Origin: Syntrophobacterales bacterium Delta_02
Lineage (GTDB): Bacteria; Desulfobacterota; Syntrophorhabdia; Syntrophorhabdales; Syntrophorhabdaceae
Direction of reading: 5' to 3'
Length of the DNA: 64,000 nucleotides
Assembly: GCA_001603955.1 (NCBI GenBank)
Contig: LVAA01000014.1
Coordinates: 83,906 to 147,905 of the forward strand
This document shows, piece by piece, positions 1-8,466 of this stretch (position 1 is the first letter of the stretch; each line of letters begins with the position of its first letter). A program made the position numbers and the translations under genes. The notes below the pieces were generated by a model, which saw only the letters and a list, made by a program, of their open reading frames with translations, made no database searches and had not been told where the DNA came from.

Positions 1-2
1 TG

Positions 3-212
3 TCGATGATCAAGGTAGGCGAAGAGACGGGGCAGCTCGATACCATGCTTCTTAAGGTGGCGACAACCTATGAGAAGAGCCTGAAAGACTCCGTCAAACG
101 GTTCATGGGTCTTCTTGAGCCCGCGATCATCCTTACCATGGGGCTCGTCATCGCTTTCATCGTTGTTTCCATGCTCGTTGCGATATTCGGCATCCTGGAG
201 CTGCCGTTTTGA
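3..212 (+). CDS. gspF: Type II secretion inner-membrane protein GspF, C-terminal part (5' truncated by window edge)
   Basis: Only the last 70 or so residues are present; the gene enters from the left edge in frame. The fragment reads KVGEETGQLDTML, the conserved GspF/PilC motif, then a long hydrophobic stretch (GLVIAFIVVSMLVAIFGIL) ending in ELPF, which is how GspF proteins end. GspF is the polytopic platform protein that couples the GspE ATPase to pseudopilus assembly. The TGA stop overlaps the TTG start of gspH (TTGA), so the two genes are probably translationally coupled. The family call is firm even from this fragment because the next six genes follow the order of a gsp operon. Confidence 0.9.
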   Translation, partial: SMIKVGEETGQLDTMLLKVATTYEKSLKDSVKRFMGLLEPAIILTMGLVIAFIVVSMLVAIFGILELPF

Positions 213-664
213 AGATGAACGATAGCGGTTTCACACTTCTCGAGCTGGTGATAGTCATGACCCTCATGGTGCTCTTTCTTGGCCTGTCGGGTGTACATTT
301 CGCGAACCGTCTCCCCTCGGCGAAGCTTGACGGTACGGCGCGGGAGCTTTCGGGTCTCATTCGCATGGCGCGCATGGAGGCGATGAGCGTAAGGGGAGAG
401 CGGCGCGTGACGATCGACCTTAACCGCAGGACCTACGGCTTCAAAGGAGCGGCCCGCCGCGCGGTTCCGGAGGGCGTCGCCATCAGTGTGGTGGACCCTG
501 TCCGGGGCGGGGTCTACGGGGGAGAATACGACATTATCGCCGATGCGTCGGGAACGGTTGGGTCATGCGAGATCATTCTCGGAACCAAAAAGAAGACCTT
601 CAGGATCGAGATCGATCCTGTGATCGGGTCCGTGGTCGTGAAGAATTATGGACAAGAAAACTGA
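209..664 (+). CDS. gspH: Type II secretion minor pseudopilin GspH
   Basis: A 151-residue prepilin-like protein. The N-terminus holds the cleavage motif G-FTLLELVIVM, with Glu at +5 of the mature protein and a hydrophobic helix to about residue 30. The rest is a small globular domain with a conserved SGLIRMARMEAM helix typical of GspH. TTG at 209 is chosen because a GGAG lies 8 bases upstream and it overlaps the gspF stop; an ATG at 215 is the alternative. GspH sits in the pseudopilus that pushes exoproteins through the secretin. No gspG is seen between gspF and gspH. Confidence 0.88.
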   Translation: MKMNDSGFTLLELVIVMTLMVLFLGLSGVHFANRLPSAKLDGTARELSGLIRMARMEAMSVRGERRVTIDLNRRTYGFKGAARRAVPEGVAISVVDPVRGGVYGGEYDIIADASGTVGSCEIILGTKKKTFRIEIDPVIGSVVVKNYGQEN

Positions 665-1085
665 AAGATCCGGAAGGCGCACGTTTCCCGCAGGTCCGGA
701 GGGTTTCACTCTCCTTGAGATCCTCGTAGCCTTCGTTATTCTTGCCACTGTGGTCACCGTCGTCCTCCAGTTGTTTTCGGCGAATCTCAAGACGCTCGCG
801 ATGTCAGACGACTATCTCACGGCAACGGTGCTTGCTGATATAAGGATGAGGGAACTACTTGAGGGTGGGCAGTTGAAGGAGGGTACCTCAAGCGAGACGA
901 AGGATGGCTACGTGATGGACATGACCGTAACGGAGGCGCTCGGGGAGCGCACGAAGGGTTTCTCGTGGCAAGTGTTCGAGGTGGTGCTCAATGTCTCCTG
1001 GCAGCAGGGGGTAAGGAAAAGGTCATTCTCTCTGAAGACCTTCAAAACGGTGAGAAGAGAGGTGATCAAGAATGAGAAGCTATAG
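648..1085 (+). CDS. gspI: Type II secretion minor pseudopilin GspI
   Basis: A 145-residue prepilin-like protein with a longer leader (about 18 residues) before G-FTLLEILVAFVILA. The short globular part fits GspI, which forms the tip complex with GspJ and GspK. It overlaps the end of gspH by 17 bases and the start of gspJ by 14 bases, consistent with tight coupling within the operon. The order H-I-J-K supports the identity more than sequence alone, since minor pseudopilins diverge quickly. Confidence 0.87.
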   Translation: MDKKTERSGRRTFPAGPEGFTLLEILVAFVILATVVTVVLQLFSANLKTLAMSDDYLTATVLADIRMRELLEGGQLKEGTSSETKDGYVMDMTVTEALGERTKGFSWQVFEVVLNVSWQQGVRKRSFSLKTFKTVRREVIKNEKL

Positions 1086-1719
1086 GAGCAACCTTTCCCG
1101 GTCGGGGGGCTTTACACTCCTGGAACTCATGGTCTCCATCGTACTTGTCGCCATGATCGTAGTTGTTCTTGCCGCCTCAATGCGGGCCGGGCACCGCTCC
1201 CTCGAGGGGGGCGAGAGAAAGGCGGAGTGGATGGAGCGCCTCAGGGTTTCCATAAGACTCATCGATTCCCAGTTGCAGTCCTGCCTCCCGCTCACCGTGA
1301 AGGAAGAAAAGGACCTCAAGAGATCGGTGTTCATAGGTGCGCGCGATTCGATGACATTCGCATCGAACTGTTCTCTCTTTGGCGGCCGGAAGGGCTATAC
1401 CATTGCCTCATACAGGATCGAAAAGGACGAAAAGGGAAAGTTGGCGCTCTATCTGAAGGAGACCACGATAGGCATGGAGAACGTGAAGGAAGCGAAACTT
1501 CTCAACGGTTTCGACGATATCCGGTTTGAATACCTTCAGTCCGCGAAGATAAAAGGGCTGGGAGGGGGCGGCTGGTCGGACGAACTGGCGGACACCACCC
1601 ATCTCCCGCAAAAGGTAAAGCTCCACCTGGAAAAAGGCGCCAGGAAATTCTCTCTCACGATACCCCTGCGAAACAGGAAGCCGCCCGGGAATGACCCTGA
1701 TGAAGAGAGTGGGACATGA
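1072..1719 (+). CDS. gspJ: Type II secretion minor pseudopilin GspJ
   Basis: 215 residues. The N-terminus has the prepilin motif G-FTLLELMVSIVLVAMIVVVLAA, and a GAGAGG ribosome site lies upstream of the ATG. The C-terminal half has the GspJ-type pattern of an E..LLNGFDDIRFEY segment followed by PQKVKLHLE, close to the usual position in the family. Expected to bind GspI and GspK at the pseudopilus tip. It ends with ATGA overlapping the start of gspK. Confidence 0.87.
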   Translation: MRSYRSNLSRSGGFTLLELMVSIVLVAMIVVVLAASMRAGHRSLEGGERKAEWMERLRVSIRLIDSQLQSCLPLTVKEEKDLKRSVFIGARDSMTFASNCSLFGGRKGYTIASYRIEKDEKGKLALYLKETTIGMENVKEAKLLNGFDDIRFEYLQSAKIKGLGGGGWSDELADTTHLPQKVKLHLEKGARKFSLTIPLRNRKPPGNDPDEESGT

Positions 1720-2693
1720 GAAGAGAGAAAGGCTTTCTTCACAAGGAGAAGGGCTTTGCCCTCATCATGGTACTCTGGGTGATCATTATCCTTATGGTTA
1801 TCGTCATGTCCTTTTCCGTCCTTGCGAAGACCGAAAGCAGGGCGGCCCTCTTCTTTCGAGATTTACTGGCAGAAGGCCTTCTCGCTCAGGCGGGCCTGGA
1901 GCGGGCGATCCTGGAGATATACTATCGGAAGGAGAACCTGAACAAGACCATCGTCCCCGACAGCGGAGAGACCTTGAGGGTCGATGGCACGGCTATCGAG
2001 GGCGATCTCGGCGATGGCAGGTATGTCGTCAGGATCTTCAACGAGGCGGGGCGGATCAACCTCAATACCATGAACGAAGGGAACAAGATCATCCTTGACA
2101 ATCTTCTCGTCAACCTGGGGGTGGAGAAGCAGACGGCGGATACCATTGTCGACTCAGCCCTCGACTGGATGGACAAGGATACCCTCCACCGCATGAACGG
2201 CGCCGAAGACGACTACTACCAGTCCCTCCCCAACCCTTACAAGGCTAAGAACGGGCCCTTCGATACGGTTGAGGAGCTCCTTCTGGTAAAAGGTATGACG
2301 CCTGACATCCTCTTCGGAACAAAAGAACATAAAGGGCTCATCTACTTCGTTACCGTCTATGGAGATGCATCGAAGATAAATGTCAATTTTGCAGCGAAAG
2401 AGGTCATCATGGCCCTGCCCGGCGTGTCGGAGGATCGGGCGGCAAGAATCATCGATCAAAGGAAGCAGGCGGAGCTGAAATCCCTCGATGATGTTCGGGG
2501 CATCATGGGAGGGGAATACAGCAACGTATCATCCTACATAGACGTCGCTGAATCCATCGGCTACACGATCGAATCGACGGGTTCCAGAGGGGGTGCCGGG
2601 GATGGCCACGGTATCCGGGCCACACTCCTCGTCAAGACGGGAGGGACATACGAGTACATCTATTACAAGACCCCCGCGGAGACAACGAAATGA
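1716..2693 (+). CDS. gspK: Type II secretion pseudopilin GspK
   Basis: 325 residues, the typical large minor pseudopilin. After a basic leader it reads KGFALIMVLWVIIILMVIVMSF; position +5 is not Glu, as is usual for GspK, which caps the pseudopilus. The segments GRINLNTMN and DWMDKDTLHRMNGAEDDYY match the helical and calcium-binding regions of the family. Later residues (INVNFAAKEVIMALPGVSEDRAARII) form the helix-hairpin-helix-like part common in GspK. Start and stop both overlap neighbours by ATGA. Confidence 0.9.
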   Translation: MRREKGFLHKEKGFALIMVLWVIIILMVIVMSFSVLAKTESRAALFFRDLLAEGLLAQAGLERAILEIYYRKENLNKTIVPDSGETLRVDGTAIEGDLGDGRYVVRIFNEAGRINLNTMNEGNKIILDNLLVNLGVEKQTADTIVDSALDWMDKDTLHRMNGAEDDYYQSLPNPYKAKNGPFDTVEELLLVKGMTPDILFGTKEHKGLIYFVTVYGDASKINVNFAAKEVIMALPGVSEDRAARIIDQRKQAELKSLDDVRGIMGGEYSNVSSYIDVAESIGYTIESTGSRGGAGDGHGIRATLLVKTGGTYEYIYYKTPAETTK

Positions 2694-4249
2694 GAATTGG
2701 ACCCTTGACACTGAGCCCCGCCATTGAGAAAGGCATCGCGTACCTCAGGACCGCGAGGGCAAGAGTTGAACCCCTGTGCCTGAGAATATGGGCGGTGCTG
2801 AACTGTAACCTGGTACAAGGCATTATCCTGCCTGAGCGTTTCCTGGTGGTCTGCATGGAACGGGGATGCGTATCGGCGGCAGCGGGTGAGCGTTTTCTCA
2901 ACCGCAGGCGGCTGACGGGGTCTGGAAGGTACGCCCTTGAAGGGGATGAATTTCCGGCCCCCGACGATCTTGCCGCCGCCGCGTCCCGCGCGATGAAGGA
3001 ACTGGGGCGCAGAGGCTCGAAGGTGCTCCTGGGTGTTCCCAGGGAATGGGTTGTAATCAGGACCGCACAGATGCCCTCAACCGTGAAAGAGAACATGGGA
3101 CCTGTAGTGACTTACGAGATCGACAGACTTACCCCTCTCACGGCCGCCGATGCCATGTACGATTATGTCGTTGGTGCGCAAAGCGAGGAAAGGATCGCCA
3201 TAACCCTCATGGCCGCGAGAAAAGAGAGATTGAACCCCTGTGTGGCGGCATTGACGGAAAAGGGGCTCCCGCCCGTGAGAATGTCGACGCCTTCGGTGGA
3301 CATGGCACGGCTGTGCGGGCACCTTGCCGGGAGCGGGACCTTTGTGTCTCTTCACGTTGACCCATATGGATACGAAGGCTGGTCGGTCGAAGAGGGCAAC
3401 CTGGTGAGCAACTTTTATGGTTCATGTGATCCGTGCGGTGATGATGAAGATCCGCAGAGGCGCTATGAAAATGTGAGGGCCGACCTTGCTGCATCCGGTG
3501 CCGCCGATCCGTCGCGCCCCGTGTGTCTTGTTGCCGAGAACGGTGCCGAGGCCGGGGATGTGCTGCCGGACATCGTGCACAGACAGATCGGGGACAGCGA
3601 GACAATGTCGTTTTTCGGGGGGAGCCAGGAGAATATCCCCTTTGCTCCCGCGGCAATGCTCCATGAAGCCCTTTTCCCGGGCCTCAAGACCTTTGATCTT
3701 GCGCATAGCGGTGCCGGGGAAAAGAAGAAGGCCCCCCTCGTTACCTCTCTCGTGCTTGCCGCGCTCCTTTTCATGATGCTGATCCCCTACGTTGTCGTAC
3801 CTCTTGAGATCGAAAAGCGCAAGATCACCGCTATTGAGGAGCAGATACGATCCCGCAGGAAGGATGTGATGGGGGTGGAACGGCTCAACAAGGAGGCGGA
3901 AGCCCTGCAGGGCGAGTTCAATGAGATAGAAGAGTTCAAGAAGAAAAGGCCCATGTCGCTCAACGTCCTCAAGGGGCTGACCTCGCTTCTCCCGAAGGCG
4001 GTGTGGCTCACAAGAACGAGGGTCACGGAAGAGACGGTGGAGATCGAGGGTTATGCCGCCTCGGCGACGGGGATACTCTCGATCCTGGAGCAGTCCGAGC
4101 TTTTCAGGAAGGTCGAATTCGCCTCGCCGACGATGAAGGATGGGCGGCTCAATGCGGAGCGTTTTGTCGTTCGGATGGAGATGGAAGGTTTCAAGAAACA
4201 GGAGACAAAGACGGAAGGGACGGTGAAGAAGAATGAAAAAGGAAAATAG
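2690..4249 (+). CDS. gspL: Type II secretion assembly protein GspL (PilM-like plus PilN-like halves)
   Basis: 519 residues. Residues 1 to about 340 form an actin-like, PilM-type cytoplasmic domain. One membrane helix follows at about 350-370 (VTSLVLAALLFMMLIPYVVVP), then a coiled-coil stretch and a PilN-like periplasmic domain (KGLTSLLPKAVWLTRTRV, ILSILEQSELF). GspL anchors the GspE ATPase to the inner membrane and pairs with GspM. A lysine-rich tail overlaps the start of the next gene by 17 bases. Identity is inferred from architecture and operon position. Confidence 0.82.
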   Translation: MRIGPLTLSPAIEKGIAYLRTARARVEPLCLRIWAVLNCNLVQGIILPERFLVVCMERGCVSAAAGERFLNRRRLTGSGRYALEGDEFPAPDDLAAAASRAMKELGRRGSKVLLGVPREWVVIRTAQMPSTVKENMGPVVTYEIDRLTPLTAADAMYDYVVGAQSEERIAITLMAARKERLNPCVAALTEKGLPPVRMSTPSVDMARLCGHLAGSGTFVSLHVDPYGYEGWSVEEGNLVSNFYGSCDPCGDDEDPQRRYENVRADLAASGAADPSRPVCLVAENGAEAGDVLPDIVHRQIGDSETMSFFGGSQENIPFAPAAMLHEALFPGLKTFDLAHSGAGEKKKAPLVTSLVLAALLFMMLIPYVVVPLEIEKRKITAIEEQIRSRRKDVMGVERLNKEAEALQGEFNEIEEFKKKRPMSLNVLKGLTSLLPKAVWLTRTRVTEETVEIEGYAASATGILSILEQSELFRKVEFASPTMKDGRLNAERFVVRMEMEGFKKQETKTEGTVKKNEKGK

Positions 4250-4787
4250 ACTCCTCATGTACGCGATCCCCGCGATCATCGTTCTCGCCGGTCTCATCGT
4301 CTATCAGTATGGTTTCGTGAACGCCCGCAAGGAAATGGTTTCTCTCAGGGAGACGAGGGCCGCACAGGAAAGGGCACTCATGAAGTGCATGGAAGCGATC
4401 GCCGGGAGGTCCCGGGTCGAAGAGAGACTCGCTGTCTTGAAGGAGAAGAGGAAGGCTGCCGCATCAAAGACCATTGAAGCGCAGACGCCGACACTGTGTG
4501 CGGCGGCCCTCCAGGAGGCGGTCAAGGGTATAATAACGGGGCGGGGAGGGTCCATCACTAGCGAGCGTGTGGAAAAAGCGGAGGAATCGGGCAGATTTCA
4601 GGTGGTGACCATTACCGTCGACGCGGCGCTGCCCGACACGAGAGCGCTCAGTGATGTCCTCTTCGGCATCGAGACCCATACACCTTACATCGTCGTGCGG
4701 GAAATGGACACGCGGGTGCGGAACTTCCGTGAGCCCAGGGAGCTGATGGTGAAACTGCGCCTGTCTTCACTGGCGGGAGGAAAGTGA
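4233..4787 (+). CDS. gspM: Type II secretion protein GspM-like
   Basis: 184 residues: a short basic N-terminus, one membrane helix at about 6-25 (LLMYAIPAIIVLAGLIVYQYGF), a helical linker and a small ferredoxin-like periplasmic domain. This is the layout of GspM/PilO-type proteins that pair with GspL. The call rests on topology and on its position right after gspL. The start is an ATG with GGTGAAGAAG upstream. Confidence 0.72.
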   Translation: MKKENRLLMYAIPAIIVLAGLIVYQYGFVNARKEMVSLRETRAAQERALMKCMEAIAGRSRVEERLAVLKEKRKAAASKTIEAQTPTLCAAALQEAVKGIITGRGGSITSERVEKAEESGRFQVVTITVDAALPDTRALSDVLFGIETHTPYIVVREMDTRVRNFREPRELMVKLRLSSLAGGK

Positions 4788-4788
4788 C

Positions 4789-5502
4789 ATGATGAAGGTG
4801 CTGCGGTCCATCCCGCGCAATGTGACCCTCCTCAACGTCCTTCTGGCTGTTGCCCTGGTGCTGGCTAGTATTGGCATCATCTGCCCGGCGATGCGCGTGA
4901 GCAACACTTTCAAGCTTCCACGCATCGTTCCGAAGGAGGCGGTCCTGCCGGAGAAACCCCCGGAAGAGGGCACTCAGCCCCTTCCCACCGATTATGCCGT
5001 CGTTAGTGAAATGAACCTTTTCCATCCCCAAAGGGTCATACCTATCGACGCGAAGAAGGATCTGCCGAAACCGGAGCTTTTCCTCTGTGGCATAATCATG
5101 TATGGGAACCAGCGTGTCGCCTTCGTCGAGGACAAGAAGAACCCGACAACATCTCCCGGACGGGGGAAAAGACAGACGGAACTGAGGAAAGGGTCTGTCT
5201 ACGCGGGCTACTCGGTGAAGGAGATAAATACAGATAGCATTCTTCTCTTAAGGGGCGAGCAGAGCGTATCCGTGTATCTTATGAATCAGGCAAAGCGCGG
5301 CGGCAAAGGTGCCACGTCCGCTCCTGCCGAGGCGATGACGTCTTCCGCGCCGCGGCCACCTTCTTCTTCCCCCGCTCCTCCTGCCGCCCCACCTTCTCCT
5401 CGCCCTTCAAGGCCTTTGCCATCGAAGGGACCAGGTGGGCCACCCTCGGACGGCAGCAAGATCCCGCCAGCTCCCGTGCCTCCCCACCACAGGGACCGGT
5501 GA
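4789..5502 (+). CDS. GspC/PilP-like type II secretion protein with proline-rich tail
   Basis: 237 residues with one N-terminal membrane helix (about 13-35). A periplasmic beta domain at about 85-170 (ELFLCGIIMYGNQRVAFVEDK, then SVYAGYSVKEINTDSILLL) matches the homology region of GspC/PilP proteins that contact the secretin. The last 60 or so residues are almost only Pro, Ser, Ala and Gly, with no recognisable domain; no PDZ domain is visible. A strong ribosome site (GGGAGGAAAG) precedes ATG 4789. It ends the visible operon. It could be annotated GspC or as a generic T2SS protein N. Confidence 0.7.
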   Translation: MMKVLRSIPRNVTLLNVLLAVALVLASIGIICPAMRVSNTFKLPRIVPKEAVLPEKPPEEGTQPLPTDYAVVSEMNLFHPQRVIPIDAKKDLPKPELFLCGIIMYGNQRVAFVEDKKNPTTSPGRGKRQTELRKGSVYAGYSVKEINTDSILLLRGEQSVSVYLMNQAKRGGKGATSAPAEAMTSSAPRPPSSSPAPPAAPPSPRPSRPLPSKGPGGPPSDGSKIPPAPVPPHHRDR

Positions 5503-5538
5503 CGGCACGCCATGGCTAAGGAAGGCGGGTGGATGGTC

Positions 5539-5919
5539 TTAGTCTTCGCGATAATTCAGGGCCTTCTGGAGGGATTCGCCCAGGCGATCGGGGTCAACAG
5601 GTTTGAGAAGAAAATCCAGCGCCTGTGACGCCGAAGCCTGCGTGGCATAATGGTCGTGGGCCGTAACAAAGACAACATACGGCTGGTGTTCCAGGGTTTC
5701 CAGCAGATCGAATCCGGACCCTCCGGGCATCTGGATGTCCAGGAAGATGAGGTCGACCGGCGTTTTGTCCAGGATCTGCCGGGCCTCCGTAATGTTCCTG
5801 GCCTCACCCACGATGCGGACATAAGGATGCTCGCCGAGAAGTCCTCTAAGGTTTACCCGGGCGAGGCGTTCATCATCCACGATGAGTACCCTGATCTTTC
5901 TTTCCTGTTTTTCCTTCAT
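5539..5919 (-). CDS. Receiver-only response regulator, LytTR-regulator receiver without output domain
   Basis: 126 residues from ATG 5919, chosen because GAGGT lies just upstream; a longer frame to 5964 lacks this support. It is a complete CheY-like receiver: acidic pair in VDDE, phospho-acceptor Asp61 in FLDIQMP, Thr86 and Lys106 (FLLKPVDP). The protein stops where a LytTR DNA-binding domain would begin. The full-length LytTR regulator at 29366-30130 has a very similar receiver with Asp at the same position, so this is probably a paralogue that lost its output domain. It lies downstream of the kinase at 6039-8156 and likely forms a pair with it. Confidence 0.85.
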   Translation of the reverse strand: MKEKQERKIRVLIVDDERLARVNLRGLLGEHPYVRIVGEARNITEARQILDKTPVDLIFLDIQMPGGSGFDLLETLEHQPYVVFVTAHDHYATQASASQALDFLLKPVDPDRLGESLQKALNYRED

Positions 5920-6038
5920 GGTTGTCTCGACCTCAATTGTAATACGCCATCCCCGCCAGGGCAATCATATCGTGCACCCCGACGGAAGGGGAGGGGGCCT
6001 CAAGGCGCGCTGGAAAGCCGCAATCTCCCGATAAAGCC

Positions 6039-8156
6039 TCATGCCTGGGACCGTGTTTGCCTTATTTCTGTTTCCAGCGGTACCCCGAGGACAACACGTA
6101 CCAGTCCGCCGTCTTCCTCCGTCCGAAAGAGGTACTGGTCGGCATAGATAAGGCTCAGGCGCTTGCGGAGGTTTTCGATGCCCACTCCTTTCCTGGTCCT
6201 TCCCCCATCCTTTGTCGATACCCAGTGCCCCGTGTTGGTGACCTTGAGGAGAAGGAGACGGTCATCGGTGAGCGAGCCTTCGATGGTTATCTTAAGCGGC
6301 AGGTCCGATGTCTTCGTCCCGTACTTGACGGCGTTCTCCACGACAGGCTGGAGTATGAGTTCGGGAACCCGCACATCCATGGCCTGTGAGGGAAGGTCTA
6401 TGTTCACCATCAGATCATCCTCAAAACGGACCTTCTCGATATTGAGATAGCTTTCTATGGTCCCCATCTCCTGACTTAAGGGAACAAAGCCGGATTCGCT
6501 GGAGGAGATGGTGGAGCGCAGATAGCGGGAAAGCTGTTGAATGAGCTGATCGGTCTGTCGCGAGCTTATTCTGGCGAGGGCACTTAAGGAATTGAGGACG
6601 TTGAAGAGGAAGTGAGGATTAATCTGGTACCTGAGGGCCTCAAGCTTTGCCTGAACAGACCGAAGCTCGGCGTCTTCCGCCCGGCGCCGCTCCTTTTCGA
6701 TCTCTCTCTGTTCCGTGATATCATCGAGGATACCTTGAATCCGAAATATCTTTCCCTTCTCGTTTTTGTCCGCCCGGGCGTAGATGGATCCCATCCTCTG
6801 AGATCCGTCACACCGGTGGAAGAGGACCTCGAAGTTTTTGACCGTTCCGCGGGCGTCAAGCGTATCCAGCAGTCGGTTGCGTCTCGTGGAGGAATAGTAG
6901 CGCGACACATTTCTGCCGACCACTTCCGCCGGAGAGCCGTAACCCAGGAGGGATGCAAAGGCCGGGTTGGCGTTGAGCACGGTACCTTCCAGGTCGGTCA
7001 CGAATATCCCCTCCACCGCGTTCTCGAACAGCCCACGGTACAAACGTTCCGCCTCTTCAAGGGCATTGCGGCTCTCCTCGAGGCTCTGCGCCATGGTGTT
7101 GAGGCCCCGGGCAAGCCCGGTGATCTCATCGGTACCCTTTGCTTCGAGTCTCCTGTCGAGAATCCCGGTTTCGATGTTCCGGACGAAAGTCATGCATCCC
7201 TCCAGCTTTCTCAGGAGGGGGTTGGCCATCCTGAAGACGGCGACAGTGATGACGAAGAGCATGACAACAAGGGTTGCAAGTGTAACCTTACCCATCGTCT
7301 CGATAGGCGCGAGAACATCCCGCAGGGGTCTTTCGACCACGAACAGAAATTCAGGGTCGGAGGTTTTCAAGAATGCAGCCAGGCGCCGGCCTGATCTCGT
7401 GGAATAGTTGATAATGCCGCTGCGGCTTGTCGCCAGCTCCGGCAGGTCAGGGATGTCGGGCCGCATGTATGGTTTGGACCGTATTACGTTGGGGACCACC
7501 CAGCCCTTGGGCAGATTCATGTCCAACCATGGGTCGTAGACGTAGGCCTTGCCTCCAAGAATGGTCTCCTGGGGCGTGAGGAAATGATCGTTGATGTTAT
7601 CAAGGTCCAGGGTGCAGCGCACCACGGCCATAACCCTGCCGTCCTCCCTGACGGGGACGCTGATCGCTATGATGGGGCGACCCGTGCCGTGGCTCAGGAT
7701 CACCTGGGAGATCGTCCCCTGTCCGGCGATGGCAGCCTTGAAATCAGGACGTGTGGCGACCATCTGACGCATGGGGGAGTATCCTATGCGGTCGGGATAA
7801 GAGGACGCAATACACCAAGCGTCCCGGTCGATGAGGTTTATGGAGGTATAGACATTATTCTTCCTGACGATGTCCAGAAAATGCAGGTTCATCTCCCGTA
7901 CGAGTGTTTCGTTCTTCGGGGATCTGGTGACGTCACGGACGAGGTGTGATTCCGCGAGAAGCTCCATATCCATCTTGAATCTCTCAAGGCCTATCTGACT
8001 TTGCTTGGCGATGAGAGCCACCGTTTGTTCCATCTGTCTCTTGGCGGCCGACTCAAGGTGCCGTTTGGCGGATACATAGGTGATGGCCGAGGACAAAAAG
8101 ACGCTGACAACGATCATCACCGCAACGACAATGAGAAGCCTGGTGCGAAAGTTCAT
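6039..8156 (-). CDS. LytS-type sensor histidine kinase (Cache, HAMP, PAS, His_kinase, HATPase)
   Basis: 705 residues. Membrane helix 1 at about 8-28, a periplasmic dCache-like sensor to about 288, membrane helix 2 at 290-310, HAMP to about 365 and PAS at about 372-485. Then comes a His_kinase domain of the LytS type with INPHFLFN (His515) and an ATPase domain with N-box Asn608 and a G-box GVGIENL near 657. ATG 8156 follows AAGGGG at 5 bases. Kinases of this group normally pair with LytTR regulators; here the adjacent partner is receiver-only. The ligand cannot be told from sequence. Confidence 0.9.
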   Translation of the reverse strand: MNFRTRLLIVVAVMIVVSVFLSSAITYVSAKRHLESAAKRQMEQTVALIAKQSQIGLERFKMDMELLAESHLVRDVTRSPKNETLVREMNLHFLDIVRKNNVYTSINLIDRDAWCIASSYPDRIGYSPMRQMVATRPDFKAAIAGQGTISQVILSHGTGRPIIAISVPVREDGRVMAVVRCTLDLDNINDHFLTPQETILGGKAYVYDPWLDMNLPKGWVVPNVIRSKPYMRPDIPDLPELATSRSGIINYSTRSGRRLAAFLKTSDPEFLFVVERPLRDVLAPIETMGKVTLATLVVMLFVITVAVFRMANPLLRKLEGCMTFVRNIETGILDRRLEAKGTDEITGLARGLNTMAQSLEESRNALEEAERLYRGLFENAVEGIFVTDLEGTVLNANPAFASLLGYGSPAEVVGRNVSRYYSSTRRNRLLDTLDARGTVKNFEVLFHRCDGSQRMGSIYARADKNEKGKIFRIQGILDDITEQREIEKERRRAEDAELRSVQAKLEALRYQINPHFLFNVLNSLSALARISSRQTDQLIQQLSRYLRSTISSSESGFVPLSQEMGTIESYLNIEKVRFEDDLMVNIDLPSQAMDVRVPELILQPVVENAVKYGTKTSDLPLKITIEGSLTDDRLLLLKVTNTGHWVSTKDGGRTRKGVGIENLRKRLSLIYADQYLFRTEEDGGLVRVVLGVPLETEIRQTRSQA

Positions 8157-8466
8157 CGGTCCCCTTCTTTCTCGGGCGAAGGGCGTTCTTGAATGTCCCC
8201 TTGCGGAGAATCGTCTGCCCCATGCCCCGTTTCATTATCCCTTCCACTCCGAAGAAAATGGTCGATCAATGAGGAGATATTACGGTACGATTCTGTTCCT
8301 CAGACTGGGGATGTAACCGAGTAGGCCTGATATGGGACGAATCAACCATATTGCGGGATTAGAACGATTCGAAGCAGATAAAGACTGCACGCAGTATATT
8401 CAAGAACGACCTTCAATGTCCGTACTTGTCTCTAGCCTGAGACCTGAGACTTGAAACCGTTCTCTC
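8157..8466. other. Intergenic region between kinase and autotransporter
   Basis: No gene is supported here. It should contain the promoter of the reverse-strand kinase, and it holds a short heptad repeat array at 8438-8458 close to the 3' end of the autotransporter gene. No convincing -35/-10 pair or T-tailed hairpin was found by eye. Confidence 0.5.
8438..8458. repeat. Heptad tandem repeat (3 units, TGAGACC type)
   Basis: Three successive 7-base units, TGAGACC, TGAGACT and TGAAACC. It lies just beyond the stop codon of the autotransporter gene. One of several period-7 arrays in this window. Confidence 0.6.
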
